Assembly: GCF_001418685.1 (NCBI RefSeq)
Contig: NZ_LIVM01000002.1
Span: forward strand, 1-64,000
Source of the DNA: Apibacter mensalis
GTDB taxonomy: Bacteria > Bacteroidota > Bacteroidia > Flavobacteriales > Weeksellaceae
Length of the DNA stretch: 64,000 bases
Direction: 5' to 3'
Shown here: in pieces, positions 18,364 through 27,721 of the stretch
How positions within the stretch are numbered: the stretch's first letter is position 1
Layout of the letters: every line of letters starts with the position of its first letter
Translations under genes and position numbers: made by a program
Notes under the pieces: generated by a model
Databases searched by the model: none
Seen by the model: only the letters and a program-made list of their open reading frames with translations
What the model was told of the DNA's origin: nothing

Positions 18364-19614
18364 TTATTTCATATCTAACATGATTATTCCCGTAGGAAAT
18401 TTCGGTTCAATATAAGTGATTTTTTCAGGTAGCTTTTCTCCTAATTCTAATACTTTTTGTAAGTCTGAAAATGATGGAGGATAAAAACCAAAACCTATTT
18501 TAAATTCCCCCATATCTACCTCATGTTTCATTTTTTTTATGCCTTCAATGTCATTAGAACCTTTTATATAGGATACTAACTTCATTTCTTCTTCAGAGTC
18601 CATTATATTAAAGATTTTATCTAAAATAAACTTTTTAAATAAATAGGTGTCTATATTGCCTAAACCTTCCGACATTCCTCTAAACTCATGTTTAATATAC
18701 AAGCCAAAAAACTCTCCATCTATATACATGCTTATATGATGTTTATGTGATGGAAAATAAGGGTCATTTCCTTTATAGTTTATAGTAAAATATTGTTCCA
18801 GCTTTGTAAATACATCTTTTTTAGATAATCCGTTTAATGATTTTAAGAGTCTGTTGTATTCAATAATTTTAAGGTTTTGACCTGAAACTAATAGAGATAA
18901 TACCTGATGGTTTTGGTCTAATAAGAAGTTTTTAGATTTACTTTTGTCTTTTATCTTGTCTGAATGTTTTATAGCTCCCATCAATCTATAATATCCATCG
19001 GCTAAATATAAAGAGGGTAAATTGGAAACTACTTCTTTAAATTGTGCTAATTTCAATCTGTTGTCTATTCGCCATAATCTGTGTGAAATTTCCATTTCAT
19101 CTTCAAACTGTATAAAAGATTTACTTTTCATTTCTAAATCCATCAATAGCTCTATTTTTGAATTTGATTCATAACAGAGTAATATTGGATTAGTCTGTAA
19201 GTAAGTCAAATCTAAAAATTGAGTAAAATCTTTGACTTTTGTTTCGTTAGAAAATGAAGGTACTTTTATATTTTTACCTTCAAAATCTTCAACGGAAAGT
19301 AATCCTAAAATACCTTTATAAGTTTCTCCAGATTTTTTTTTCTGTTCATAAATGTAAAATGAGGCCGGATCAAGTTCAAGCAAATTTTCTTTTATATAAT
19401 CTTCATACCTTTTTCTTACTTTTTTTAAACGATTTTCCAAGGGACTTTCTCCTTTAAAAAAAATGGGCTTAATGAGATCAATATAAGAATGTGTTTTGCC
19501 TCTTAGTTTCAATCTTATTTGCTCATCAGTATATATATTCAGTGAATATATAGGAAAATCTTTAAAATTTTCCTCTTTGGCATGAATTCCTTTAAAAGGT
19601 TTAAAATTTATCAT
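18364..19614 (-). CDS. DUF1015 family protein
   Basis: A protein of about 416 residues of the DUF1015 family (function unproven). Typical parts are the beginning FKPFKGIHAKEENFKDFP, SHSYIDL-like HSYIDLIKP, YEDYIKENLLELDPASFYIY and DGYYRLMGAIKHSDK. The start at 19614 is preferred over a longer one at 19650 because the extra 12 residues are unlike the family and overlap a likely leader. The gene is the last of the ferredoxin-serC-serA-DUF1015 run; this neighbourhood with serine biosynthesis recurs in Bacteroidota, so a link to that pathway is plausible. Confidence 0.8.
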   Translation of the reverse strand: MINFKPFKGIHAKEENFKDFPIYSLNIYTDEQIRLKLRGKTHSYIDLIKPIFFKGESPLENRLKKVRKRYEDYIKENLLELDPASFYIYEQKKKSGETYKGILGLLSVEDFEGKNIKVPSFSNETKVKDFTQFLDLTYLQTNPILLCYESNSKIELLMDLEMKSKSFIQFEDEMEISHRLWRIDNRLKLAQFKEVVSNLPSLYLADGYYRLMGAIKHSDKIKDKSKSKNFLLDQNHQVLSLLVSGQNLKIIEYNRLLKSLNGLSKKDVFTKLEQYFTINYKGNDPYFPSHKHHISMYIDGEFFGLYIKHEFRGMSEGLGNIDTYLFKKFILDKIFNIMDSEEEMKLVSYIKGSNDIEGIKKMKHEVDMGEFKIGFGFYPPSFSDLQKVLELGEKLPEKITYIEPKFPTGIIMLDMK

Positions 19615-19676
19615 ACAAAACCATTTAAGAACAATGTAAGAACTAATCAAATACTTTTACCGTATCGTATAAAATG

Positions 19677-20630
19677 CTATTTTTTTACTAATTCAATGAT
19701 TTGATCAGCTAACTCCATACTTATTCTTTCCTGAGCTTCTTTAGTGTTACCTCCTATATGGGGTGATAATGACAGTTTAGGGTTCATTAATAAGGTGATC
19801 TCCGGTTTGGGCTCTTTTTCGAAAACATCCAGAGCAGCACCAAATATTTTATCCTCATTCAATGCATTCATTAAAGCCACTTCATCAATGATTCCTCCTC
19901 TTGAAGCGTTTACAATAATTGCATTTTCCTTCATTTTATTTAATTCTTTTTCGCCTATTATGTATTTCTCTTGTTTAGGTACATGAACGGAAATTACATC
20001 TGAATTTTTAATAACTTCTTCCATGGGTACTGTTGATATTTCAAAATGTACTTGTTGACCATCAAAGAAATCCAAAGTAATCGTTTTTGTGATATCGTTG
20101 ACATCAGAAACCAGTACTTTCATTCCAAAGCTCAATCCTATTTTGATTACTTCCACACCTATTCGTCCAAATCCGATTACTCCTAAAGTTTTACCTCCAA
20201 GCTCCATTGCTCCGGAGTAAGATTTTTTTAATGCTGCAAAATTAGTATCCCCTTCTAAAGGCATATTGCGATTAGAATCTTGCAAATATCTATATAAAGT
20301 GAACATATGTGCAAACACCAATTCTGCTACTGATCTTGATGAAGCGGCTGGTGTATTAATCACATGTATTCCTTTTTCTTTGGCATACTGTACATCTATA
20401 TTGTCCATACCCACTCCTCCTCTACCAATAATTTTTAGAGACGGACATTTATCTATCAAATCTTTCCTTACTTGGGTAGCACTTCTCACCAGTAAAACAT
20501 CTATTTTGTTGTCGTTTATAAAGTTAATTAATTGTTCCTGAGCAACTTTATGTTTTAAAACTTCATGTCCTTCTTTTTCTAAAAATTCAATCGCTGATAA
20601 AGAAATACCATCGTTGGGTAATATTCTCAT
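19677..20630 (-). CDS. serA: D-3-phosphoglycerate dehydrogenase
   Basis: First step of serine biosynthesis: oxidation of 3-phosphoglycerate with NAD. The 317-residue chain has the 2-hydroxyacid dehydrogenase layout: LLVRSATQV, GRGGVGMDNID, the NAD fold GVIGFGRIG, ASRGGIIDEVAL and the catalytic pair in FEKEP and SPHIGGNTKEAQ. It is a short form without the C-terminal ACT domain, so serine feedback through ACT is not expected. It lies 21 bases behind serC in one operon. Confidence 0.92.
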   Translation of the reverse strand: MRILPNDGISLSAIEFLEKEGHEVLKHKVAQEQLINFINDNKIDVLLVRSATQVRKDLIDKCPSLKIIGRGGVGMDNIDVQYAKEKGIHVINTPAASSRSVAELVFAHMFTLYRYLQDSNRNMPLEGDTNFAALKKSYSGAMELGGKTLGVIGFGRIGVEVIKIGLSFGMKVLVSDVNDITKTITLDFFDGQQVHFEISTVPMEEVIKNSDVISVHVPKQEKYIIGEKELNKMKENAIIVNASRGGIIDEVALMNALNEDKIFGAALDVFEKEPKPEITLLMNPKLSLSPHIGGNTKEAQERISMELADQIIELVKK

Positions 20631-20651
20631 ATGTATTAATGTTAAAATTTA

Positions 20652-21719
20652 TTAATTATGCGTTTTTTCAAGTTCTTTCATAACGTTAACTAAAACTTGC
20701 ACTCCTTCTAAAGGCATAGCATTATATATACTAGCTCTATAGCCTCCTACAGTTCTATATCCACCCACACCAACAATATTGGCATCTTTACACATTTGAT
20801 CAAATATGGCCTTATGTTTTTCTTCATCATTTAAAAAGAAACATACATTCATAAGCGATCTGTCTTCTTTCACACATATACCTCTAAATAAAGGATTTCT
20901 ATCTATTTCATTATATAATAATTCGGCTTTTTCTTTATTTTTTTTCTCAATTCCTTCCGGACCACCTTGTTTATCTAACCAGCGTAAATTTAATAAGGTA
21001 GTATAAACCGCAAACACCGGTGGAGTATTTGCCATGCTGTCTTTTGCAAGGTGTACTTCATAATCTAGGTAAGAGGGCAAATTTCGTCCTGTTGTACCTA
21101 ATAATGTCTTATCTACTACAACCATAGTAACGCCGGCCGGACCCAGATTTTTTTGAGCACCTGCATATAATATAGCAAATTTATTATAATTTATATTTCT
21201 GCTTAAAATATCTGAAGACATATCACAAACTATAGGAATATTGGTGTTAGGAAATGTTTTTATCTCTGTTCCATAAACCGTATTATTGGAAGTGATATGT
21301 AAATAATCCGCATCAGAAGGTACAGCATAATCTTTTGGTATATACGTGTATTTATCTTGTTTTGAGGAAGCAATAATCTCTATTTTTCCAATTTTTTCTG
21401 CTTCTTTTATAGCCATTGAAGCGAAATTCCCACTATCTACATAAGCCGCTTTTGACTTAAGTAAATTGTAAGGAACCATAGAAAATTGCAAACTGGCTCC
21501 TCCTTGCAAATACAATACTTCATGATTATCATCCAACTTCATTAATTTCTTAGCTAAAGCTCTGGCTTCATCCATGATGGCTATAAAATCTTTACTTCTA
21601 TGAGATATTTCAATTAAAGAGATCCCTTTATTATTAAAGTCCAATACTGCCTGTGAGGCTTGTTGAATAACTTCTTCCGGTAAAGTAGAAGGTCCTGCAC
21701 TAAAGTTATATTTTTTCAT
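20652..21719 (-). CDS. serC: Phosphoserine aminotransferase
   Basis: SerC converts 3-phosphohydroxypyruvate and glutamate to phosphoserine. The class V aminotransferase fold is complete in 355 residues: FSAGPSTLPEEV at the start, ISHRSKDF, QGGASLQF, and AGAQKNLGPAG with the PLP lysine K190. GVGGYRTVGGYRASIYNAMP near the end is the phosphate-binding family signature. It is directly followed by serA and preceded by the ferredoxin gene. Confidence 0.97.
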   Translation of the reverse strand: MKKYNFSAGPSTLPEEVIQQASQAVLDFNNKGISLIEISHRSKDFIAIMDEARALAKKLMKLDDNHEVLYLQGGASLQFSMVPYNLLKSKAAYVDSGNFASMAIKEAEKIGKIEIIASSKQDKYTYIPKDYAVPSDADYLHITSNNTVYGTEIKTFPNTNIPIVCDMSSDILSRNINYNKFAILYAGAQKNLGPAGVTMVVVDKTLLGTTGRNLPSYLDYEVHLAKDSMANTPPVFAVYTTLLNLRWLDKQGGPEGIEKKNKEKAELLYNEIDRNPLFRGICVKEDRSLMNVCFFLNDEEKHKAIFDQMCKDANIVGVGGYRTVGGYRASIYNAMPLEGVQVLVNVMKELEKTHN

Positions 21720-21782
21720 TATTTAATAAATATAATGTGTTTTATCTTATTGAGAAATAAAGTAAATACGTTCAACTTCTTC

Positions 21783-22133
21783 TTAAGAAGGATGTAAAAA
21801 ATCTTTTTTAGCGTGTAGTTCTTCGTCGGTTTCAACATGAGCATCATCAGGAACACAACAATCGACAGGACATACAGCTGCACATTGAGGTTCTTCATGA
21901 AACCCTTTACATTCAGTACATTTGTCTGCAACTATATAATAAATATCGTCAGATATAGGTTTTTGAGGAGCATCAGCATCAATGGAGAGACCACTTTTTG
22001 TAACTACCATACCGGTTAAACCCGTTCCTTCAGACAGTTTCCAATCAACAGCTCCTTCATATATTGCATTATTAGGACATTCCGGCTCACAAGCTCCACA
22101 ATTTATACATTCATCCGTAATTTTTATAGCCAT
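21783..22133 (-). CDS. Ferredoxin with two [4Fe-4S] clusters
   Basis: A 116-residue ferredoxin. The first cluster motif is CINCGACEPECPN, the second CTECKGFHEEPQCAAVCPVD; the second has the long loop typical of the Allochromatium-type 2[4Fe-4S] ferredoxins. An acidic C-terminus follows. It is the first gene of the serC-serA run and divergent from the acyl-CoA reductase; both share a 65-base upstream region. An electron-transfer role in cytoplasmic metabolism is known for the family; its partner here cannot be seen. Confidence 0.92.
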   Translation of the reverse strand: MAIKITDECINCGACEPECPNNAIYEGAVDWKLSEGTGLTGMVVTKSGLSIDADAPQKPISDDIYYIVADKCTECKGFHEEPQCAAVCPVDCCVPDDAHVETDEELHAKKDFLHPS

Positions 22134-22158
22134 TATTTAATTTTAATTTACTTTTGTG

Positions 22159-22166
22159 CAAAATTA
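22159..22166 (-). promoter_or_regulatory. -7 element of the ferredoxin-serC-serA operon
   Basis: TAATTTTG on the minus strand matches TAnnTTTG, 26 bases before the ferredoxin ATG. A clear -33 element is not seen. Confidence 0.45.
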
Positions 22167-22198
22167 TACAATTTTTTTCACATATATCATAAGTAAAA

Positions 22199-23233
22199 AT
22201 GAGTTTAGATCAAAGAATAAAGTCATTAGTTGCAGTGAGAAACGTTTTAGATCAATTTCTTAATAAAAAGTATGTAGACTCACAAACTTATTCAGAATTT
22301 AAAAATCTTATCTCACTTGCAGAGATAAAAAATCCTTGGTTTACTGAAAAAAGCATTCTTTCGGTTTTAACGTATTGGAACAGTGTTCTTACTGAAGAAA
22401 CGCTTACTAATTGGCTATCTAATTATACGATTAAATTTAATAAATCAAAACCTATTGGACTGGTATTAGCGGGTAATATACCTATGGTTGGTTTTCATGA
22501 CTGTATCAGTACCCTACTGACCGGTAATCAGGCAAAAATAAAATTATCATCTAAAGATTCAGTTCTAATCCCTTTTTTACTTAATTTATGGAAAGAATTT
22601 TGTAAGGATCTGGAATTTGAATTCGTGGAAAAGCTTCCTCATTGTGATGCAGTTATTACTACCGGTACAACCAATACTGCCAGGTATTTTGAATACTACT
22701 TTAAAAATATCCCACATATAATACGGAAAAACAGAACTTCTATTGCCATAATTAACGGAAATGAAACAAAGGCAGATTTACTTGGCATAGCTGATGACAT
22801 ATTTACTTATTTCGGATTAGGCTGTAGAAGTGTAACTCAACTATTTATACCGGTAAATTACGATCTTAAACCACTTTTTAATGTTTTTATTTTTTATAAA
22901 GATTGTATTAATCATTCTAAATATTCGAATAATTACGAATATAATAAAGCTATATATCTAATGAACCTAGAGAAGTTTTGGGATAATAATTTTATATTAC
23001 TTAAGGAATCCCGAAATTTGTTTAGCCCTATCGGTACTTTATATTTCAGTACTTATTATGATAATTCAGAGCTTGCAAATTTTATCTCTCAAAACACCGA
23101 TTACTTACAATGTATTGTTAGTGCTCAACCGTTTGATAGATTTAAAACTGTATTACCCGGGCAGGCACAAAATCCTAAAATAAATGATTATGCGGATGGA
23201 GTTGACATCTTAGAATTTCTGACAAATTTATAA
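22199..23233 (+). CDS. LuxC-type acyl-CoA reductase family protein
   Basis: A 344-residue protein related to fatty acyl-CoA reductases of the LuxC/aldehyde dehydrogenase superfamily. Visible are GLVLAGNIPMVGFHD (cofactor fold), KIKLSSKDS, the Rossmann turn TTGTTNTARYFEYYF and the catalytic-type cysteine C209 in YFGLGCRSVTQ. Such proteins reduce acyl-CoA or acyl-phosphate to aldehyde; the substrate in Bacteroidota is unknown. The fixed head-to-head position with ferredoxin and serC is a recurring neighbourhood in this group. Confidence 0.8.
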   Translation: MSLDQRIKSLVAVRNVLDQFLNKKYVDSQTYSEFKNLISLAEIKNPWFTEKSILSVLTYWNSVLTEETLTNWLSNYTIKFNKSKPIGLVLAGNIPMVGFHDCISTLLTGNQAKIKLSSKDSVLIPFLLNLWKEFCKDLEFEFVEKLPHCDAVITTGTTNTARYFEYYFKNIPHIIRKNRTSIAIINGNETKADLLGIADDIFTYFGLGCRSVTQLFIPVNYDLKPLFNVFIFYKDCINHSKYSNNYEYNKAIYLMNLEKFWDNNFILLKESRNLFSPIGTLYFSTYYDNSELANFISQNTDYLQCIVSAQPFDRFKTVLPGQAQNPKINDYADGVDILEFLTNL

Positions 23234-23346
23234 GGTGCTTATTTTTAAGATAGAAAAAATTTAGATCTCATATTCTTTTTTTTACATATTTAAATATTTA
23301 ATAGTATTTTTACTTTTTATAGTATAAAGACAAAATTGTTACTCTT

Positions 23347-24234
23347 ATGAAATCATTACAAGGATTAGGTGTGGCTTTAATTACACCTTTTTACGAAGAT
23401 GGGTCGGTTGATTTTTCATCATTAGAAAAATTAGTAAATTATAATATAGAAGGTGGTACCAATTATCTAGTAATTTTAGGAACAACTGCTGAAAATGCTA
23501 CTTTAAATTCAAAAGAAAAAAAACAGGTAATTGATTGCATAAAGAAGAGTAACAACAATAGATTACCCTTGGTATTGGGTATAGGTGGAAATAACACAGC
23601 AGATATATTACATCAAGTACGTACAGCCGATCTTGATGATTTTTCGGCAATACTTTCCGTATCACCGTATTATAATAAACCTTCTCAAGAAGGAATTTAT
23701 CTTCACTATAAAAGTATAGCAGAAAACAGCAGTAAGCCTGTAATACTTTATAATGTTCCTGGAAGGACAGGTTCCAATATTGAAGCAGCTACAACTTTGA
23801 GGTTGGCCAATGACTGCAAAAATATCATTGGAATTAAGGAAGCAAGCCCCAATTTTTTACAGTCCACTCAAATTATCAAAGATAAACCAGAAGATTTTAT
23901 AATAATTTCCGGTGATGATGAATTAGCTTTGCCGATGGTATTAGCCGGAGGATGTGGTGTAATATCCGTTTTGGGTCAAGCCTTTCCTCATGAAGTTTCT
24001 CAAATGATGATGATGGGGTTAGACAGGAAAGTGGATCAAGCATATAAAATTCATTATAAAATAAAAAATCTATTTGAATTAATTTTTGCTGAAGGAAATC
24101 CTTCCGGCATAAAAGCATTATTATCTCTTAAAGGAATTTGTAAACCTTATACACGTTTACCATTAACTCCTGCGTCTGCTAAACTTATCGATAAATTAGA
24201 AAAAGAATTAGAAAAATTATCTATCCTATCTTAA
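23347..24234 (+). CDS. dapA: 4-hydroxy-tetrahydrodipicolinate synthase
   Basis: DapA condenses pyruvate with aspartate semialdehyde on the way to diaminopimelate and lysine. The TIM-barrel residues are present: GTTAEN (with A and N where many have G and E), Y135 in ILYNVPGRTG, and the Schiff-base lysine K164 in IGIKEASPN. Length (295) is normal. The product feeds peptidoglycan, which fits mpl and murB elsewhere in the window. It begins the run dapA-bamD-rpoZ-coaBC-porD-recN. Confidence 0.95.
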   Translation: MKSLQGLGVALITPFYEDGSVDFSSLEKLVNYNIEGGTNYLVILGTTAENATLNSKEKKQVIDCIKKSNNNRLPLVLGIGGNNTADILHQVRTADLDDFSAILSVSPYYNKPSQEGIYLHYKSIAENSSKPVILYNVPGRTGSNIEAATTLRLANDCKNIIGIKEASPNFLQSTQIIKDKPEDFIIISGDDELALPMVLAGGCGVISVLGQAFPHEVSQMMMMGLDRKVDQAYKIHYKIKNLFELIFAEGNPSGIKALLSLKGICKPYTRLPLTPASAKLIDKLEKELEKLSILS

Positions 24235-24314
24235 ATTTTATTGCAATAAGGGTTTACCTGTCTATTTATTAGCTATTTACTATATCCATCATTTATACCA
24301 ATAAATGTTATTTA

Positions 24315-24346
24315 TTTGTTTTAAATTATAAAAAGATGTAATTTTG
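24315..24346 (+). promoter_or_regulatory. Promoter in front of bamD
   Basis: TTTG at 24315-24318, a 20-base spacer and TAATTTTG at 24339-24346 form a full Bacteroidota housekeeping promoter. The bamD ATG follows only seven bases later, so the transcript would be almost leaderless. Confidence 0.6.
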
Positions 24347-24353
24347 TAGTTAG

Positions 24354-25235
24354 ATGAAAAAAATACCTCTACTAGGTTTATCATTTCTCCTTTTAATTAG
24401 TTGTGAGAGAAGATTAAATCAAGCTTTGAAAAGTACTGATAAAAACTTGATATTAAAAGTTGCTGAAGAATATGAACAAAGAAAAAAATATTCTCAAGCC
24501 ATAAGCTTATACGAATACGCAAACAAATTTATAGTAGGAACAGATGAAGCTCCTGAAGTTTCTTATCGAACCGCATACTTAAATTACCTGGATAAAAACT
24601 ACAGACTTGCGGCTCATCAATTTAAAAATTTTGTGATGTCGTATCCTAAGGATTCAAGAGCTGATGAAGCAGCATATATGGCTGCTTATTGTTACTATGT
24701 AGATTCCCCTGATTATAATCTTGATCAAACTAATACGCGTGATGCGTTAAAAGAATTACAACTATATATTGATACGTATCCTAATTCGGATAAGATTGCA
24801 GAATGCAACCGAATGATGGATGATTTGACAAGAAAATTGGAAAAGAAGGCCTTTGAAAATGCTAAAACCTTATACAAAGTAACGGAATATAAGGCTGCCA
24901 TTATTTCTTTTGATAATGTATTGAGCGATTTTCCGGATACTAAATTGCGTGAAGATATTTTAATTTATTCATTGAGAGCAAAAACAGAATTAGCTGTAAA
25001 TTCTATACATAGATTGCAAAATGAAAGAATTAACGATGCCGTTAATTCATATAATAATTTCTGCAAATTGTTCCCAAATTCTGATTATTTAGATGAAGCC
25101 AAAAGATTAAACAATCGATTGGAGAATGCTAGAATTACTTATCAAAATAAAGAAAATAACATTAATGAAGCAAAAGATCAATCTGAAGATAAATTAAAAT
25201 CGGCAGAAAAAGAAAGAAAAAATAAAATAAGTTAA
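24354..25235 (+). CDS. bamD: Outer-membrane assembly lipoprotein BamD
   Basis: BamD is the essential lipoprotein partner of BamA in inserting barrel proteins into the outer membrane. It begins with a lipoprotein signal (MKKIPLLGLSFLLLISC, lipidated Cys17) and continues with TPR repeats, e.g. YSQAISLYEYANKF, YRLAAHQFKNFVMSYPKDSR and EAAYMAAYCYYVDSP, the latter two being BamD hallmarks. The C-terminal 50 residues are a charged coiled coil. Its length of 293 is usual for Bacteroidota. It is followed by rpoZ after 24 bases. Confidence 0.92.
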   Translation: MKKIPLLGLSFLLLISCERRLNQALKSTDKNLILKVAEEYEQRKKYSQAISLYEYANKFIVGTDEAPEVSYRTAYLNYLDKNYRLAAHQFKNFVMSYPKDSRADEAAYMAAYCYYVDSPDYNLDQTNTRDALKELQLYIDTYPNSDKIAECNRMMDDLTRKLEKKAFENAKTLYKVTEYKAAIISFDNVLSDFPDTKLREDILIYSLRAKTELAVNSIHRLQNERINDAVNSYNNFCKLFPNSDYLDEAKRLNNRLENARITYQNKENNINEAKDQSEDKLKSAEKERKNKIS

Positions 25236-25259
25236 CTAATTATATACACCAAGTAAAAT

Positions 25260-25577
25260 ATGAATTTAAAAGAATTAAATGCTCCCAACACAACCGTTAC
25301 TTTCAACAGACAACAAATTGAAAGTAAAGTAGGTAACATTTATGAAGCTATAGTGATCATAGGTAAAAGAGCGGAACAAATCAATACTATTATAAAAAAT
25401 GACTTAAATCAAAAATTGGATGAATTTGCTTCTAACAGCGATTCTCTTGATGAAATATTTGAAAATAGAGAGCAAATTGAGGTTTCTAAATATTATGAAA
25501 GATTACCTAAACCTACGTTAATTGCCATACAAGAATGGTTAGATAACGAAGTTTATTTTAGAAAAACAGACGCATAA
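25260..25577 (+). CDS. rpoZ: RNA polymerase omega subunit (Bacteroidota type)
   Basis: A 105-residue Rpb6/omega homologue, recognised by the core GNIYEAIVIIGKRAEQINTI (about 26-45), which packs against the beta-prime subunit and supports polymerase assembly. The acidic middle and C-terminus (PTLIAIQEWLDNEVYFRKTD) are those of the Bacteroidota form. It lies between bamD and coaBC, its standard place in this phylum. Confidence 0.9.
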   Translation: MNLKELNAPNTTVTFNRQQIESKVGNIYEAIVIIGKRAEQINTIIKNDLNQKLDEFASNSDSLDEIFENREQIEVSKYYERLPKPTLIAIQEWLDNEVYFRKTDA

Positions 25578-25591
25578 TATCCATTTTTCAA

Positions 25592-26803
25592 ATGTCGGTT
25601 TTAGAAGGGAAAAAGATAATAGTAATAATAACGGGTGGCATAGCTGCCTATAAGACAGCTTCCCTTGTAAGACTTTTCGTGAAACGAGGGTGTGAAGTTC
25701 AAATCATTATGACCCCCGAGGCTCATAATTTTATAACTCCGCTAACACTATCAACTCTATCAAAAAATCCTGTATATACACAATTTTTTGATGGTAAAAC
25801 AGGACAATGGAACAATCACGTTGATTTAGCTTTAAGTGCTGATTATATAGTAGTAGCCCCTGCAACTTCTAATACTTTGTCTAAAATGGCAAGTGCTAAA
25901 GCTGATAATTTAGCTTTAGCTACCTATTTATCTGCAAAGAATGTTGTTTTCTTTGCTCCTGCAATGGATTTAGACATGTATAAAAATCCATTCAATAAAG
26001 AAAATATTGAAAAACTTCAACAAAAAGGAGATATCCTAATTCCTCCTAATAAAGGAGAACTTGCCAGTGGATTGGAGGGAGAAGGAAGAATGGCTGAACC
26101 GGAAGAAATTTTAAATTTTATTGAAAATTTCGCAAGAAAAAATTTAATTTTCTATAAAAAGAAAATTTTGATTACAGCCGGTCCTACTTATGAACCTATT
26201 GATCCTGTACGATTTATAGGAAATCATTCTTCAGGTAAAATGGGCTTCGAGATAGCTAAAGCATCCGAAAAGTTAGGAGCAGATGTTACGCTAATATCCG
26301 GTCCTTGCTCTCAAAAACTTTCCCATTATTCTTCTATTGAAAGAATAAATGTAATGTCTTCTGAAGAAATGTATCAAGCTGTTATTGACTATTATCACAA
26401 TAATATTGATATTGTTATTATGGCTGCAGCAGTATCCGATTATAGACCTGAGACAATATCTAAAATTAAAATTAAGAAAAATGAAGAATCATTTTCTTTA
26501 CCTTTAATAAAAAATAAAGATATACTTTTAGAGTTAGGTGCTTCTAAAAGAAATCAATTTCTGGTTGGATTTGCCCTTGAAACTAATAATGAAGAGGAAA
26601 ATGCTCTTAAAAAATTACAACAAAAGAATTTAAATATGATTGTTTTAAATTCTTTACAAGATAAAGGCGCCGGATTTTCTTACGATACCAATAAAATAAC
26701 CATTTTAGACAATAAAGGGAATATAGAGTATTTTGATCTTCAAACCAAAGAAAAAGTAGCTGAAAATATTTTAAAATCTATTCATGAAAAAATTAAAACC
26801 TGA
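25592..26803 (+). CDS. coaBC: Bifunctional phosphopantothenoylcysteine decarboxylase / synthetase
   Basis: CoaBC makes 4'-phosphopantetheine from phosphopantothenate and cysteine in coenzyme A synthesis. The N-terminal flavoprotein half (1-185) has VIITGGIAAYKTASLVR, the catalytic His in WNNHVDLALSADYIVVAPAT and the substrate clamp region FAPAMDLDMY. The C-terminal half (186-403) has GPTYEPIDPVRFIGNHSSGK, AAAVSDYRP and KNKDIL with the lysine of the CoaB site. Both halves are complete. Confidence 0.96.
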   Translation: MSVLEGKKIIVIITGGIAAYKTASLVRLFVKRGCEVQIIMTPEAHNFITPLTLSTLSKNPVYTQFFDGKTGQWNNHVDLALSADYIVVAPATSNTLSKMASAKADNLALATYLSAKNVVFFAPAMDLDMYKNPFNKENIEKLQQKGDILIPPNKGELASGLEGEGRMAEPEEILNFIENFARKNLIFYKKKILITAGPTYEPIDPVRFIGNHSSGKMGFEIAKASEKLGADVTLISGPCSQKLSHYSSIERINVMSSEEMYQAVIDYYHNNIDIVIMAAAVSDYRPETISKIKIKKNEESFSLPLIKNKDILLELGASKRNQFLVGFALETNNEEENALKKLQQKNLNMIVLNSLQDKGAGFSYDTNKITILDNKGNIEYFDLQTKEKVAENILKSIHEKIKT

Positions 26804-26807
26804 AGTT

Positions 26808-27716
26808 ATGAAACATATATTTTTATTTACTTTATTGCTGTTATTACCACTTTTTGCTACTTGTCAACAACTATTGGCTGATGTTAATATTAATTTTAGT
26901 AAAGTTCAAGGATCGAACAATCAAGTTTTTACTACATTGAAAAAAGATTTGAAAGAATTTATCAATAATACAGATTGGATCCAGGATAAAAAATTGTTAA
27001 TGAAGGAACGTATTAAATGTTCATTTGGAATTATTATTGATGAAAGGATTTCAACAGATAAATTTAAAGCCACTTTATTAATACAATCCAGCAGACCGGT
27101 ATATAACTCTTCCTATATAACTCCGGTACTAAATTATCAAGATACCAATTTCACATTTAACTATATTGAATCCGAAAACTTAGTATTTAATGAAACCCGT
27201 TTCAGTGGAAAAAATTTAACCGATGTAATTGCATTTTATATTTATATGATTCTTGGATATGATGCTGATACATTTTCCAGATATGGCGGAACTGAATACT
27301 TTGATAAAGCTCAAAAAATATCGGATAATTCCATAAATCAGGGATACAATGGATGGAATACTTTTGATGGTCCCAAAACCAGAGGTTCTCTTATTGCTGA
27401 TATTGTCAATGATAAATCAAAAATGTTAAGAAATATTTCATACAATTATCATCGTTTGGGATTGGATGTGATGTCTTCCAATGAATTACAAGCTAAAACT
27501 CATATTGCAACCTATTTAATGAAGTTAAATGAATATTCTTCCAATTATCAGTTTTATCCCTTAGATCTATTTTTAACCGCAAAACGCGAAGAAATAGCAA
27601 ATATTTTCTCCGGCGGAATTCCGGTTACATCTATTAACATTTCCGAATTAAAAACTCTGTTACAAAAAATAAATCCAATAAATAGTAACGATTACTGGAA
27701 TAAAATTAAAAATTAA
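26808..27716 (+). CDS. porD: T9SS-associated protein PorD (DUF4835)
   Basis: The sequence fits the DUF4835 family, which is annotated as PorD in the type IX secretion system. The start at 26808 gives a clean signal peptide (MKHIFLFTLLLLLPLFATCQ); the longer frame from 26784 would overlap coaBC. Family landmarks are FINNTDWIQ, LIQSSRPVYNSSYITPVLNY, the FIYMILGYDADTF-like segment and GGTEYFDKAQ. It is predicted to be periplasmic or outer-membrane associated. The order coaBC-porD-recN is conserved in Bacteroidota. The exact mechanical role is not known to me. Confidence 0.85.
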   Translation: MKHIFLFTLLLLLPLFATCQQLLADVNINFSKVQGSNNQVFTTLKKDLKEFINNTDWIQDKKLLMKERIKCSFGIIIDERISTDKFKATLLIQSSRPVYNSSYITPVLNYQDTNFTFNYIESENLVFNETRFSGKNLTDVIAFYIYMILGYDADTFSRYGGTEYFDKAQKISDNSINQGYNGWNTFDGPKTRGSLIADIVNDKSKMLRNISYNYHRLGLDVMSSNELQAKTHIATYLMKLNEYSSNYQFYPLDLFLTAKREEIANIFSGGIPVTSINISELKTLLQKINPINSNDYWNKIKN

Positions 27717-27721
27717 AATTT

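Noticed and set aside
21719-21931. Minus-strand 70-codon frame over the ferredoxin end
   Set aside because: It covers the second cluster motif of the ferredoxin in another frame; the ferredoxin frame has all cysteines.
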